Assembly: GCA_963771015.1 (NCBI GenBank)
Contig: CAVYRN010000006.1
Span: 1 to 64,000, forward strand
From: CAVSJJ01 sp963771015
GTDB taxonomy: Bacteria; Actinomycetota; Actinomycetes; Actinomycetales; Dermatophilaceae
Direction: 5' to 3'
Length of the DNA stretch: 64,000 bases
Shown: positions 44,016 through 51,614 of the stretch, in pieces
Layout: each line of letters starts with the position of its first letter
Numbering within the stretch: the stretch's first letter is position 1
The notes under the pieces: model-generated
What the model was told of the DNA's origin: nothing
The model's database searches: none
The model's input: the letters and a program-made list of their open reading frames with translations, nothing else
Translations under genes and position numbers: made by a program

Positions 44016-44444
44016 ATGACCGAGGACGCCAGCGGCGCCGTCGCCACCCCGCGCCACTCCGCAGCGCGGGGTGGACGCCCCCCGGCGGCCCCCGCGACGG
44101 ATGACCAGCGCACCGCGGCAATGCTCACCCACGGGCTCACCGCCATCGTCGCCGTCGTGAGCGTCGGCTCGTTGGGGTTCCTCACCTCGCTCATCGTGTT
44201 CCTCATCCACAAGGACAAGTCCGACTTCGTTCGTGCCCACGCGGCCAGCGCCGTCAACGTCCAGATCATGACGGCGTTCGGGCTGTTCCTGGCCATCATG
44301 CTGTCGGCCGTCGACACCGGCGCCGCCATCACGGCGGCCGCCATCATCCTCGCCGTCGCCGTCGCCATCCACCTCATGGGCGCCCTCCACGCCAACCGCG
44401 GCGAGTGGTGGACCCCGCCCCTGACGCCGCGGCTGGTCAGCTAG
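44016..44444 (+). CDS. DUF4870 domain membrane protein
   Basis: A 142-residue protein. A disordered start of about 40 residues is followed by AMLTHGLTAIVAVVSVGSLGFLTSLIVFLIHKDKS, DFVRAHAASAVNVQI and two more hydrophobic helices, the DUF4870/Tic20-like arrangement of small membrane proteins. Function unknown. AAGGAGG lies 9 nt before ATG 44016. A strong hairpin at 44465-44496 ends its transcript. Confidence 0.88.
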   Translation: MTEDASGAVATPRHSAARGGRPPAAPATDDQRTAAMLTHGLTAIVAVVSVGSLGFLTSLIVFLIHKDKSDFVRAHAASAVNVQIMTAFGLFLAIMLSAVDTGAAITAAAIILAVAVAIHLMGALHANRGEWWTPPLTPRLVS

Positions 44445-44464
44445 ACCCGCTCACCCCTGCCAGA

Positions 44465-44496
44465 GAGGGCGGCCACCGTCATCGGTGGCCGCCCTC
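44465..44496. terminator. Bidirectional terminator hairpin
   Basis: Perfect 14-bp stem (44465-44478 with 44483-44496) and TCAT loop between convergent DUF4870 and SDR genes, 20 bp and 14 bp from the respective stops. No U-tract is present, as usual at this GC content. Confidence 0.85.
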
Positions 44497-44510
44497 GGCC
44501 TGGGAGCGGG

Positions 44511-45278
44511 TCACACCCCACCGGTGAGCAGCAGGCCGCCGTCGACGACGATGGTCTGGCCGGTGACCCAGGCCGCATCGTCCGAGAGCAGGAAGGCGAC
44601 CGCGCCGGCGACGTCCTCAGGTACCCCGAGACGCCTCAGGGGGTACGCGGCAGCCACCGCCTCCTCGCGGCCCTCGTACAGCGCGGCGGCGAACCGGGTC
44701 TTGACGACCGCCGGAGCGACGGCGTTGACCCGAACGTCGGGCCCCAGCTCGACGGCGAGCTCCTCGGTGAGGTGGATGACCATCGCCTTCGTCGCCCCGT
44801 AGAAACCGATGCCCGGCGCCGGACGCAGTCCCGCGACGGACGCGACGTTGACGATGGCGCCTCCTCGCTCCCGCAGACCCGCGGCACACACCCGCTGGGT
44901 CCATGCCAGGGCGGCGAGCGTGTTGACCTCGAGCATCTTCCGGGCGGCGCCGAGGTCGAGGTCGAGGAGCGGACCGAACGCCGGGTTGATCCCGGCGTTG
45001 TTGACGAGCAGGTCGACCGGCCCGAACGCCGCGGCGCCCGCCGCAAGGGCAGCATCCTGGTGCTCGGGGTCGTCCGCGGCCCCGGCAACCGCGACGGCGT
45101 GCTCCGGCCCGCCGAGCTGCGCGACGGCGGCCTCGAGCGGGTCGGCCTTGCGCGCGGTGACGACGACGCGGGCCCCCTCCTCGACCAGTCGCTGGGCGAT
45201 GCCGAGGCCGATGCCTCGGCTGGCTCCAGTGACGAGGGCGGTGCGGCCGGCCAGGCGAGGCGTGCGTGATGGCGTCAT
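44511..45278 (-). CDS. Short-chain dehydrogenase/reductase
   Basis: A 255-residue classical SDR. Cofactor loop TALVTGASRGIGLGIA, the arginine after it (VVVTARKAD) favouring NADP, NNAGINPAFG, catalytic serine in IVNVASVAGL, YxxxK in GFYGATKAMVIH, and the C-terminal TGQTIVVDGGLLLTGG are all present. It acts on an unknown alcohol or ketone. It lies 32 bp downstream of hemW on the same strand. Confidence 0.94.
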   Translation of the reverse strand: MTPSRTPRLAGRTALVTGASRGIGLGIAQRLVEEGARVVVTARKADPLEAAVAQLGGPEHAVAVAGAADDPEHQDAALAAGAAAFGPVDLLVNNAGINPAFGPLLDLDLGAARKMLEVNTLAALAWTQRVCAAGLRERGGAIVNVASVAGLRPAPGIGFYGATKAMVIHLTEELAVELGPDVRVNAVAPAVVKTRFAAALYEGREEAVAAAYPLRRLGVPEDVAGAVAFLLSDDAAWVTGQTIVVDGGLLLTGGV

Positions 45279-45310
45279 GTCGCCACTCTCGCCGCTGCGA
45301 CGCGACGGGG

Positions 45311-46540
45311 TCAACCGGCCATCCCGAGCAGCCGGCGGACGACGGCGTCGGCGAGCAGCCGGCCCCGCAGGGTGAGGACCGCACGCCGGTCGCGGACCGC
45401 CGCAGGGCCGTCGAGGAGCCGGTCTGCGACCAGCCCCGCCACCGCCTGGCGACCGGGGGCGTCGAGGGCGTCGAGGGCGAGACCGTCCCGGACGCGGACC
45501 CCGAGGAGGACCCGCTCGTCGTAGCGCTGCCGGTCGGTCAGCTCCTCGCGGCCGGCCCCCGGGGAGAGCCGGTCCGTCAGGCGGGCGGCATACGTCCCCG
45601 GGTGCTTGACGTTCCACCACCGCACGCCGCCGACATGGCTGTGAGCTCCGGGCCCGACCCCCCACCAGGCCCCGTCGCCCCAGTACCCCTCGTTGTGGCG
45701 GCACCGCGCGGCGTCCTCCCGGGCCCAGTTGCTCACCTCGTACCACCGGTAGCCCGCGTCCGTCAGCACCTCCTCGGCGAGCTCGTACTTCTCCGCCTCG
45801 TCGTCGTCCTGCGGCGCCGGGACCTCACCTCGGCGGACCCGGACGGCGAGCCGGGTGCCCTCCTCGACGACGAGCGCGTAGGCCGAGACGTGGTCCGGCG
45901 CGAGGGCCACCACCGCCTCGAGACTGGCCCGCCAGTCCGCGGCGCTCTCGCCGGGCGTGCCGTAGATGAGATCGACGCTCGTCCGCAGGCCGACCGCCCG
46001 GGCCGCCTCGACCGCAACCCGCACGGCGTCGGGCCGATGTGTCCGGTCGAGGGTGGCCAGCACGTGCGGCACCGCGGACTGCATCCCCAGCGACACCCGG
46101 GTGACCCCTCCAGCCGCGAGGGTCGCCAGGGATGGTCCGGAGACCGAGTCCGGGTTCGCCTCGACGGTGACCTCGGCGCCGGGCGCGAGACCGAACCGGT
46201 CCCGGATGCCGTCGAGCAGCCGGACGAGGTCGTCGGCGTCGAGCATCGTCGGCGTCCCCCCGCCGACGAAGACCGTGTCCGCGGCGGGCGCGCGCGGGCC
46301 GAGCACCCGAGCCGCGAGGTCGAGCTCGGCCAGGGCCGCGTCCCGGTAGACCCGGGTCGCCTCGACCCCCGCGCCGAGCTCACCGAGGGTGTAGGTGTTG
46401 AAGTCGCAGTAGCCGCATCGGACCGAGCAGAACGGGACATGGACGTAGACCCCGAACGGGTGCCCGGCGAGCCCGGCGAGCGCCGCCGCGGGCAGCTCGC
46501 CGCTCGGCGGAGCCGGGTCGGCGTCGGGCAGCACGGGCAT
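45311..46540 (-). CDS. hemW: HemW-type heme chaperone (radical SAM)
   Basis: A 409-residue radical SAM protein. HVPFCSVRCGYCDFNTYT carries the CxxxCxxC iron-sulfur motif; the cysteine after the last one that marks coproporphyrinogen dehydrogenase is replaced by phenylalanine, so this is HemW rather than HemN. FVGGGTPTML, EANPDSV and RVSLGMQS bind SAM; the HemN C-terminal domain follows. ATG 46540 (PVLPDADP) is chosen because CAGGAT at 46548-46553 lies 7 nt upstream; ATG 46549 would add three residues. The lepA-hemW-hrcA neighbourhood is conserved. Confidence 0.94.
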   Translation of the reverse strand: MPVLPDADPAPPSGELPAAALAGLAGHPFGVYVHVPFCSVRCGYCDFNTYTLGELGAGVEATRVYRDAALAELDLAARVLGPRAPAADTVFVGGGTPTMLDADDLVRLLDGIRDRFGLAPGAEVTVEANPDSVSGPSLATLAAGGVTRVSLGMQSAVPHVLATLDRTHRPDAVRVAVEAARAVGLRTSVDLIYGTPGESAADWRASLEAVVALAPDHVSAYALVVEEGTRLAVRVRRGEVPAPQDDDEAEKYELAEEVLTDAGYRWYEVSNWAREDAARCRHNEGYWGDGAWWGVGPGAHSHVGGVRWWNVKHPGTYAARLTDRLSPGAGREELTDRQRYDERVLLGVRVRDGLALDALDAPGRQAVAGLVADRLLDGPAAVRDRRAVLTLRGRLLADAVVRRLLGMAG

Positions 46541-46643
46541 GCCGGCCATCCTGTCACCCGGGTCGCCGAGCGCCTGCAGCGTGACGCCTCACACACTCGA
46601 CGGGAAAGTCCGCGATACGGGTTGCATGGGGCGCCGGAGAGGA

Positions 46644-46742
46644 CTACACATACACCTACGCGATCACCTCGGTGAGAGCGTCGACCAGGGTCTCGGCTCG
46701 GGTCGCCGAGGGCCTCGGGAACTCATACTTCCCGGGGCCCTC
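46644..46742 (+). other. Structured module A (candidate small RNA or repeat element)
   Basis: Opens with CTACACATACACC (46644-46656), contains one copy of the hairpin unit CCAGGGTCTCGGCTCGGGTC (46685-46704), and ends in a 14-bp stem (46708-46721 with 46729-46742, one G-T pair) with loop CTCATAC. The same three parts in the same order form module B. It lies between divergent hemW and ocd, so the closing hairpin is not the terminator of either gene. Confidence 0.6.
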
Positions 46743-46794
46743 ACCCATGCCCGGGGGCCAGCGGGACGCGAATTCACTTGTGTCACAACGAAGT

Positions 46795-46817
46795 CGGCGT
46801 GTCGTCGCGACACGCCG
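46795..46817. repeat. Hairpin between modules A and B
   Basis: CGGCGTGTCG and CGACACGCCG form a perfect 10-bp stem with a TCG loop. It follows an AATTCACTTGTGTCACAAC stretch that is AT-rich for this genome. Role unknown. Confidence 0.6.
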
Positions 46818-46878
46818 GGGCCGCCAAGAAAGGCCGGTGGATTCTCGCCAAACCCCTTGCGCGGACCGCCCGACGCGA

Positions 46879-47240
46879 CTAGACATACACCCGTAGCCGC
46901 CGCAAGGCGGGTGCGGGACCGGGGTCTAGGCTCCGGTTCGGACCGGGGGCTTCGGCCCGCGGTCAGGCCAGGGTTTCGGCTCTGGTCAGGCCAGGGTTTC
47001 GGCTCTGGTCAGGCCAGGGTTTCGGCTCTGGTCAGGCCAGGGTTTCGGCTCTGGTCAGGCCAGGGTTTCGGCTCTGGTCAGGCCAGGGTTTCGGCTCTGG
47101 TCAGTCCGGAGGCCTCGGTCTCGGGACCACGGTTCGGGCCTTGGCCCGAGCCGAGGTCGGCGCTTCGGTGCCGGCCACCGGTGGAGGCTTCGGCCGTCGC
47201 CGGGAGAGGGCCCCGGGAACTCATACTTCCCGGGGCCCTC
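46879..47240 (+). other. Structured module B with expanded hairpin array
   Basis: Opens with CTAGACATACACC (46879-46891; 12 of 13 bases as in module A), contains a diverged hairpin (CCGGGGGC-TTCG-GCCCGCGG, 46944-46963), six identical tandem 23-bp units and further hairpins, and ends in a perfect 14-bp stem (47206-47219 with 47227-47240) with the same CTCATAC loop as module A. The whole 741-bp gap 46550-47290 holds no convincing protein. The ocd leaderless promoter begins at 47278. Confidence 0.6.
46961..47098 (+). repeat. Tandem array of six identical 23-bp units
   Basis: Units begin with GGTCAGG at 46961, 46984, 47007, 47030, 47053 and 47076, and a seventh begins at 47099 but stops after GGTCAG. 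Each contains CCAGGGTTTCGGCTCTGG, which in RNA folds into a 7-bp stem with two G-U pairs and a UUCG loop. The period is not a multiple of three, arguing against coding. Units show no variation, so the expansion is recent. There are no spacers, so it is not a CRISPR array. Confidence 0.95.
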
Positions 47241-47290
47241 ACTTCTCTGCCGGGTGTCTCCCGGTCCGCGGGTGCCCTACCGTGTGGCGG

Positions 47291-48208
47291 GTGCGCATGC
47301 TCTCCGACGACGATGTCCAGGCCCTGCTGCCGGCGCCCGGCGTGCTCGTCGACCTCGCCGAGGAGGGGCTTCTCGCCCTTGCCGAGGGCCGAGCCGACGT
47401 CCCCCCCAAGCCCGGTGTCCGCACGGCCGCCAACCTGCGCGCGCACGCCATGCCCGCGGCGTTCCCCGAGCGCGGCCTCCTGGGCTGCAAGTGGATCGCG
47501 GTGGCCCCCGACAACGCGCTGCGCGGCCTGCCGACCACCTCCGGGGTCATGATCGTCAACGACTCCACGACCGGGATCCCCCGCTGCGTCATGTCCGCCG
47601 CCGCCCTCACCGCGGCGCGCAGCGCCGCCGTCTCGGGGGCCTGCCTACGTGCCCTGGCGCCGCCCGGCGACGTCGCCGTTCTCGGCGCGGGCGTCCAGGC
47701 GCGCTCCCACCTGCGCATGCTCGCCGCCCTCGGCCACCTGACGGCGCGGGTGTGGGCCCGGCGTCGGGAGCCCGTCGACGCCCTGGCGAGCTGGGCCGCC
47801 GAGCAGGCACCCGGCATCCGCGTCATCCCCGCGCGGTCACGGGAGGCAGCGGTCCGCGACGCCGGCAGCGTCATCAGCGTTCTCGCCCTCGGCCTCACCG
47901 ACACCCGGCTGCCGTCGGCCTGGGTGCGCGACGACGCGCTGCTCCTGCCGCTGGACTGGGCGAGCACCGTTGGGCCGGACCTCGCAGAGACGGCGCTGCT
48001 CGCCAGCGACGACGTGCGCCAGTTCGTCACCGTCGCCGCCGAACGCACCGCCCTCGGCACCTACCCCGCGGCGACGACGTGGACCGGCCACCTCCTCCAT
48101 GCACCCCGCCCGCGGGGCAGGGTCGTCGTCCACAACCTCGGCAGCGGACTCCTCGACCTGCTCGTCGGGGCCGCGGTAGCCGACGCCGCCGACCGTGCGG
48201 CCCGCTGA
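47291..48208 (+). CDS. Ornithine cyclodeaminase/mu-crystallin family protein
   Basis: A 305-residue NAD(P)-dependent protein. The substrate domain has MLSDDDVQALLPAPGVLVDLAEEGLLAL and GCKWIAVAPDN; the Rossmann part has DVAVLGAGVQARSHLRMLAAL and VISVLALGLTD. Family members include ornithine cyclodeaminase, ketimine reductase and alanine dehydrogenase, which sequence alone does not separate. TACCGT (47278-47283) with a 7-nt spacer supports GTG 47291; a GTG at 47282 is in frame too. It lies just after module B. Confidence 0.88.
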   Translation: MRMLSDDDVQALLPAPGVLVDLAEEGLLALAEGRADVPPKPGVRTAANLRAHAMPAAFPERGLLGCKWIAVAPDNALRGLPTTSGVMIVNDSTTGIPRCVMSAAALTAARSAAVSGACLRALAPPGDVAVLGAGVQARSHLRMLAALGHLTARVWARRREPVDALASWAAEQAPGIRVIPARSREAAVRDAGSVISVLALGLTDTRLPSAWVRDDALLLPLDWASTVGPDLAETALLASDDVRQFVTVAAERTALGTYPAATTWTGHLLHAPRPRGRVVVHNLGSGLLDLLVGAAVADAADRAAR

Positions 48209-48258
48209 GCCGACGCTCCGGCGGACGCCGGGCAGGTCGAGCGGCCTACCATGACGAG

Positions 48259-49041
48259 GTGACTGCCGAGCGCTGGGTCGACCTCGATGGCGTCGTCAAC
48301 ATGCGAGATCTCGGCGGGCTCCCCACCGCCGACGGCGGCCGGATCAGGCGTCGACGGCTGATCCGCTCCGACAACCTCCAGGACCTCACGCCCGGCGCCG
48401 TCCGGACCCTCGTCGAGGAGCTCGGGGTGACCGACATCGTGGATCTGCGCAGCGACACCGAGCTGCACGAGGAGGGCCCGGGGCCGCTCCTGCGGGTCAC
48501 CGACCTCACCCACCACCATCACTCGCTCCTGACCGAGAAGGGGCGTCGGGCGACCGTCGAGGAGGCACTCGCGATGCCGTGGGCCCGCGCGTCCGACGCC
48601 GGCAAGCGGGATGTGTCGTACTGGGCCGGCCACTACCTCGGCTACCTCTCCGCCCGGCCCGACTCGGTCTCGGCCGCGCTGCGGGTCGTCGCGACGAGCA
48701 CGGGGGCCACCGTCGTCCACTGCGCCGCGGGCAAGGACCGGACCGGCACGGTCGTCGGGATCGCCCTCGACGTGGCTGGGGTCCCCCACGACGAGATCAT
48801 CGCCGACTATGCCCTCTCGGGCGAACGCATCGAGGCGATCATGGCCCGTCTCGCCGACCGCCCCCTGTATGGCCCGGCGCTGCGGTCCCAGCCGATCGCC
48901 GACCAGACCCCCATGCCGGAGTCGATGTCCGCCATCCTCCGGGCCCTGGCCGAGGGCTTCGGCGGCTCGGCGGGCTGGCTGGCCGCCCAGGGGTGGTCCG
49001 CGGACGAGGTCGCCGCGCTGCGGCACCGGCTCCGGGACTGA
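48259..49041 (+). CDS. Tyrosine/dual-specificity protein phosphatase
   Basis: A 260-residue phosphatase of the Y_phosphatase3 type, as in mycobacterial PtpB. It opens VDLDGVVNMRDLGGLPTADG, has IVDLRSDTEL and the P-loop VVHCAAGKDRTGTVVG with nucleophilic cysteine and arginine (CxxxKDR), the latter typical of enzymes that also take phosphoinositides. No signal peptide is seen. TACCAT (48247-48252) lies 6 nt before GTG 48259, giving an independent leaderless transcript 50 bp after ocd. Confidence 0.92.
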   Translation: MTAERWVDLDGVVNMRDLGGLPTADGGRIRRRRLIRSDNLQDLTPGAVRTLVEELGVTDIVDLRSDTELHEEGPGPLLRVTDLTHHHHSLLTEKGRRATVEEALAMPWARASDAGKRDVSYWAGHYLGYLSARPDSVSAALRVVATSTGATVVHCAAGKDRTGTVVGIALDVAGVPHDEIIADYALSGERIEAIMARLADRPLYGPALRSQPIADQTPMPESMSAILRALAEGFGGSAGWLAAQGWSADEVAALRHRLRD

Positions 49042-49071
49042 ACCCCGCGGACCCGGGGCCCGGACGTCCGG

Positions 49072-49533
49072 TCAGCGAGCCGGCCGGTCGGTCACCCGGA
49101 TCCGGATGGTTCCCTCGACGACGGCGGTCCCATCGGTGCGTTCCGCCCGAACCCGGACCGGCACGATCTCGCCGTCCCAGTCCTGCGGGTCCGTGTCGGC
49201 GAGACAACGCAGGTCGCTGCTCGCCTTGGCCGGGTAGGACACCTCCATGCCGACCGGGATCCACCGCCGGTGCGCCGGGGTCGTCGCCTCGGCGAGCAGC
49301 CCCATCGCGGCCTCGAGCCCGTTGCAGATGGCGATCACGTGGACGGTCCCGATGTGGTTGAGCACCGTGCGGCGCTTGCGGATCGTCACCTCGGCGTGGT
49401 GCGGCCGGAGGTCGGCAACCGTGGGCCGGACGGTGCGGAAGTAGGGCGCCTTGCGCGCGAAGGCGATGGAGAAGGCCCTCCGGCCGAGGGGTCGCCCCAC
49501 CATCCGGTGGTACAGGGCGTAGGTATCCGGCAT
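49072..49533 (-). CDS. DUF4442 hotdog-fold protein
   Basis: A 153-residue hotdog-fold protein, probably a thioesterase-like acyl-CoA binder. YFRTVRPTVADLRPHHAEVTIRKR and NHIGTVHVIAICNGLEAAMGLLAEA form the helix-strand core; GMEVSYPAKASSDLRC and VRVRAERTDGTAVVEGTIRIRVT complete the sheet. TAACAT (49540-49545) is 6 nt before ATG 49533, preceded by three operator-like repeats. It converges with the phosphatase gene. Confidence 0.88.
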   Translation of the reverse strand: MPDTYALYHRMVGRPLGRRAFSIAFARKAPYFRTVRPTVADLRPHHAEVTIRKRRTVLNHIGTVHVIAICNGLEAAMGLLAEATTPAHRRWIPVGMEVSYPAKASSDLRCLADTDPQDWDGEIVPVRVRAERTDGTAVVEGTIRIRVTDRPAR

Positions 49534-49545
49534 GGGCAGATGTTA

Positions 49546-49583
49546 CCGGTCGGTAGCGCCGGTCGGTAGGACCGCTCGGTAGG
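49546..49583 (-). promoter_or_regulatory. Three iterated CTACCGASCGG repeats upstream of the DUF4442 gene
   Basis: On the minus strand CTACCGAGCGG (49573-49583), CTACCGACCGG (49559-49569) and CTACCGACCGG (49546-49556) follow each other at 13-14 bp spacing and end one base before the TAACAT -10. They cover the -35 region. Such iterated half-palindromes suit a TetR-type regulator of acyl-CoA metabolism; no regulator gene is adjacent. Confidence 0.5.
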
Positions 49584-49590
49584 CCCGCCG

Positions 49591-51459
49591 CTACCGGCGG
49601 GTCTTCTCCCCCGTGCCGTCACTGGAGAGCGCCGCGATGAAGGCCTCCTGAGGCACCTCGACCCGGCCGACCATCTTCATCCGCTTCTTGCCCTGCTTCT
49701 GCTTCTCGAGGAGCTTGCGCTTGCGGGTGATGTCCCCGCCGTAGCACTTGGCGAGGACGTCCTTGCGCATCGCCCGGATGTTCTCGCGGGCGATGATCCG
49801 GGCGCCGATGGCCGCCTGGATCGGCACCTCGAACTGCTGACGCGGGATGAGCTCCTTGAGCTTGGCCGCCATGGCGACGCCGTATGCGTAGGCCTTGTCC
49901 TGGTGGACGATCGCACTGAACGCGTCGACGGTCTCGCCCTGGAGGAGGATGTCGACCTTGACGAGGTCGGCGACCTGGTCGCCCTCCGGCTCGTAGTCGA
50001 GGGATGCGTAGCCCCGGGTGCGGGACTTCAGCTGGTCGAAGAAGTCGAAGACGATCTCGGCGAGCGGCAGCGTGTAGCGCATCTCGATCCGGTCCTCGGA
50101 CAGGTAGTCCATCCCCCGCAGGCTCCCACGCCGCGACTGGCACAGCTCCATGATCGCCCCGACGTAGTCGCTCGGCGCGAGGATCGTCGCGCGGACGACG
50201 GGCTCGCGGACGTCGGCCACCCTCCCCGCGGGGAACTCGCTCGGGTTGGTCACGACGATCGCGGAGCCGTCCTCCGTCGTCACCTCGTAGACGACGTTGG
50301 GCTGGGTGGAGATGAGGTCGAGGTCGAACTCGCGCTCGAGCCGCTCGCGGACGATCTCGAGATGGAGCAGCCCGAGGAACCCGCAGCGGAACCCGAACCC
50401 GAGTGCGGCGGAGGTCTCCGGCTCGTAGACGAGCGCCGCATCGTTGAGCTTGAGCTTGTCGAGGGCGTCGCGCAGATCCGGGTAGTCCGAACCGTCGATG
50501 GGGTACAGCCCCGAGAAGACCATCGGCTTGGGGTCCCGGTAACCGCCCAACGCCGTCGTCGCCGGCTTGCCGGCGTTGGTGACGGTGTCGCCGACCCGAG
50601 ACTGGCGCACGTCCTTGACACCGGTGATGAGGTAGCCGACCTCGCCGACACCGAGCCCCTTGGACGGCACCGGATCCGGCGAGATCACCCCGATCTCGAG
50701 GAGCTCGTGGGTCGCCCGCGTCGACATCATGACGATCCGCTCGCGCGGGTTGAGGTTCCCGTCGATGACCCTGACGTAGGTGACGACCCCGCGGTAGCTG
50801 TCATAGACCGAGTCGAAGATCATCGCCCGGGCCGCGGCAGCGGGGTCGCCCACCGGAGCCGGTATCTGGCGGACGATCTCGTCGATCAGGGCCTCGACCC
50901 CCTCGCCGGTCTTGCCGGAGACCCGGAGGACGTCCCCGGGGTCGCAGCCGATGAGCCCGGCCAGCTCGACGGCATACTTCTCGGGCTGGGCCGCAGGGAG
51001 GTCGATCTTGTTGAGCACCGGGATGACCGTCAGGTCGTTCTCCATCGCGAGATAGAGGTTCGCCAGCGTCTGTGCCTCGATCCCCTGTGCCGCGTCGACG
51101 AGCAGGACGGCCCCCTCGCAGGCGGCGAGCGAGCGGGACACCTCGTAGCTGAAGTCGACGTGCCCCGGTGTGTCGATCATGTTGAGGATGAGCTCCTCGG
51201 TCCGTCCCGCGGCGTTGACCGACCCCCAGGGCATCCGCACGGCCTGGGACTTGATGGTGATGCCCCGCTCGCGCTCGATGTCCATCCGGTCGAGGTACTG
51301 CGCCCGCATGGCCCGGCCGTCGACGACCCCGGTGATCTGGAGGATCCGGTCGGCGAGGGTCGACTTGCCGTGGTCGATGTGGGCGATGATGCAGAAGTTG
51401 CGGATCGCCTCGGGCGGGGTCGCGTGCGGGGGCAACGCGGCAGTGGCACGGGGGGACAC
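49591..51459 (-). CDS. lepA: Elongation factor 4 (LepA)
   Basis: A 622-residue ribosomal GTPase. G1 is FCIIAHIDHGKSTLADR, switch II MIDTPGHVDFSYEVSR, G4 VLNKIDLP. Domains II, III and V follow, and the LepA-specific C-terminal domain includes QAAIGARIIARENIRAMRKDV and CYGGDITRKRKLLEKQKQGKKRMK. GTG 51459 (SPRATAALPPHATPPEAIRNF) is chosen; translation could also start a little later. Gap to the DUF4442 gene is 57 bp. Confidence 0.97.
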   Translation of the reverse strand: MSPRATAALPPHATPPEAIRNFCIIAHIDHGKSTLADRILQITGVVDGRAMRAQYLDRMDIERERGITIKSQAVRMPWGSVNAAGRTEELILNMIDTPGHVDFSYEVSRSLAACEGAVLLVDAAQGIEAQTLANLYLAMENDLTVIPVLNKIDLPAAQPEKYAVELAGLIGCDPGDVLRVSGKTGEGVEALIDEIVRQIPAPVGDPAAAARAMIFDSVYDSYRGVVTYVRVIDGNLNPRERIVMMSTRATHELLEIGVISPDPVPSKGLGVGEVGYLITGVKDVRQSRVGDTVTNAGKPATTALGGYRDPKPMVFSGLYPIDGSDYPDLRDALDKLKLNDAALVYEPETSAALGFGFRCGFLGLLHLEIVRERLEREFDLDLISTQPNVVYEVTTEDGSAIVVTNPSEFPAGRVADVREPVVRATILAPSDYVGAIMELCQSRRGSLRGMDYLSEDRIEMRYTLPLAEIVFDFFDQLKSRTRGYASLDYEPEGDQVADLVKVDILLQGETVDAFSAIVHQDKAYAYGVAMAAKLKELIPRQQFEVPIQAAIGARIIARENIRAMRKDVLAKCYGGDITRKRKLLEKQKQGKKRMKMVGRVEVPQEAFIAALSSDGTGEKTRR

Positions 51460-51614
51460 GGGGTGGTGGGCTCTTCCTCGAGGGGCCGGCGGTTCGCCCT
51501 CCAGTCTCCCATGGCGCCCAACCGCGTCCGACCAGGCGAGGCGGCGGTATGCCGCCCGGCCGGTCAGCGGTGCGTCCGACGGCGGGGGGCCCCGGCGGCC
51601 CCGGGCCGTGGGGC

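Noticed and set aside
46961..47098. CRISPR array
   Set aside because: The units are directly adjacent with no unique spacers, and there are no cas genes in the window.
46539..47552. Plus-strand open frame across the repeat region before ocd
   Set aside because: The 23-bp period shifts the frame at each unit, the composition is repeat-driven, and it reads out of frame with ocd. No ribosome binding site or promoter fits its start.
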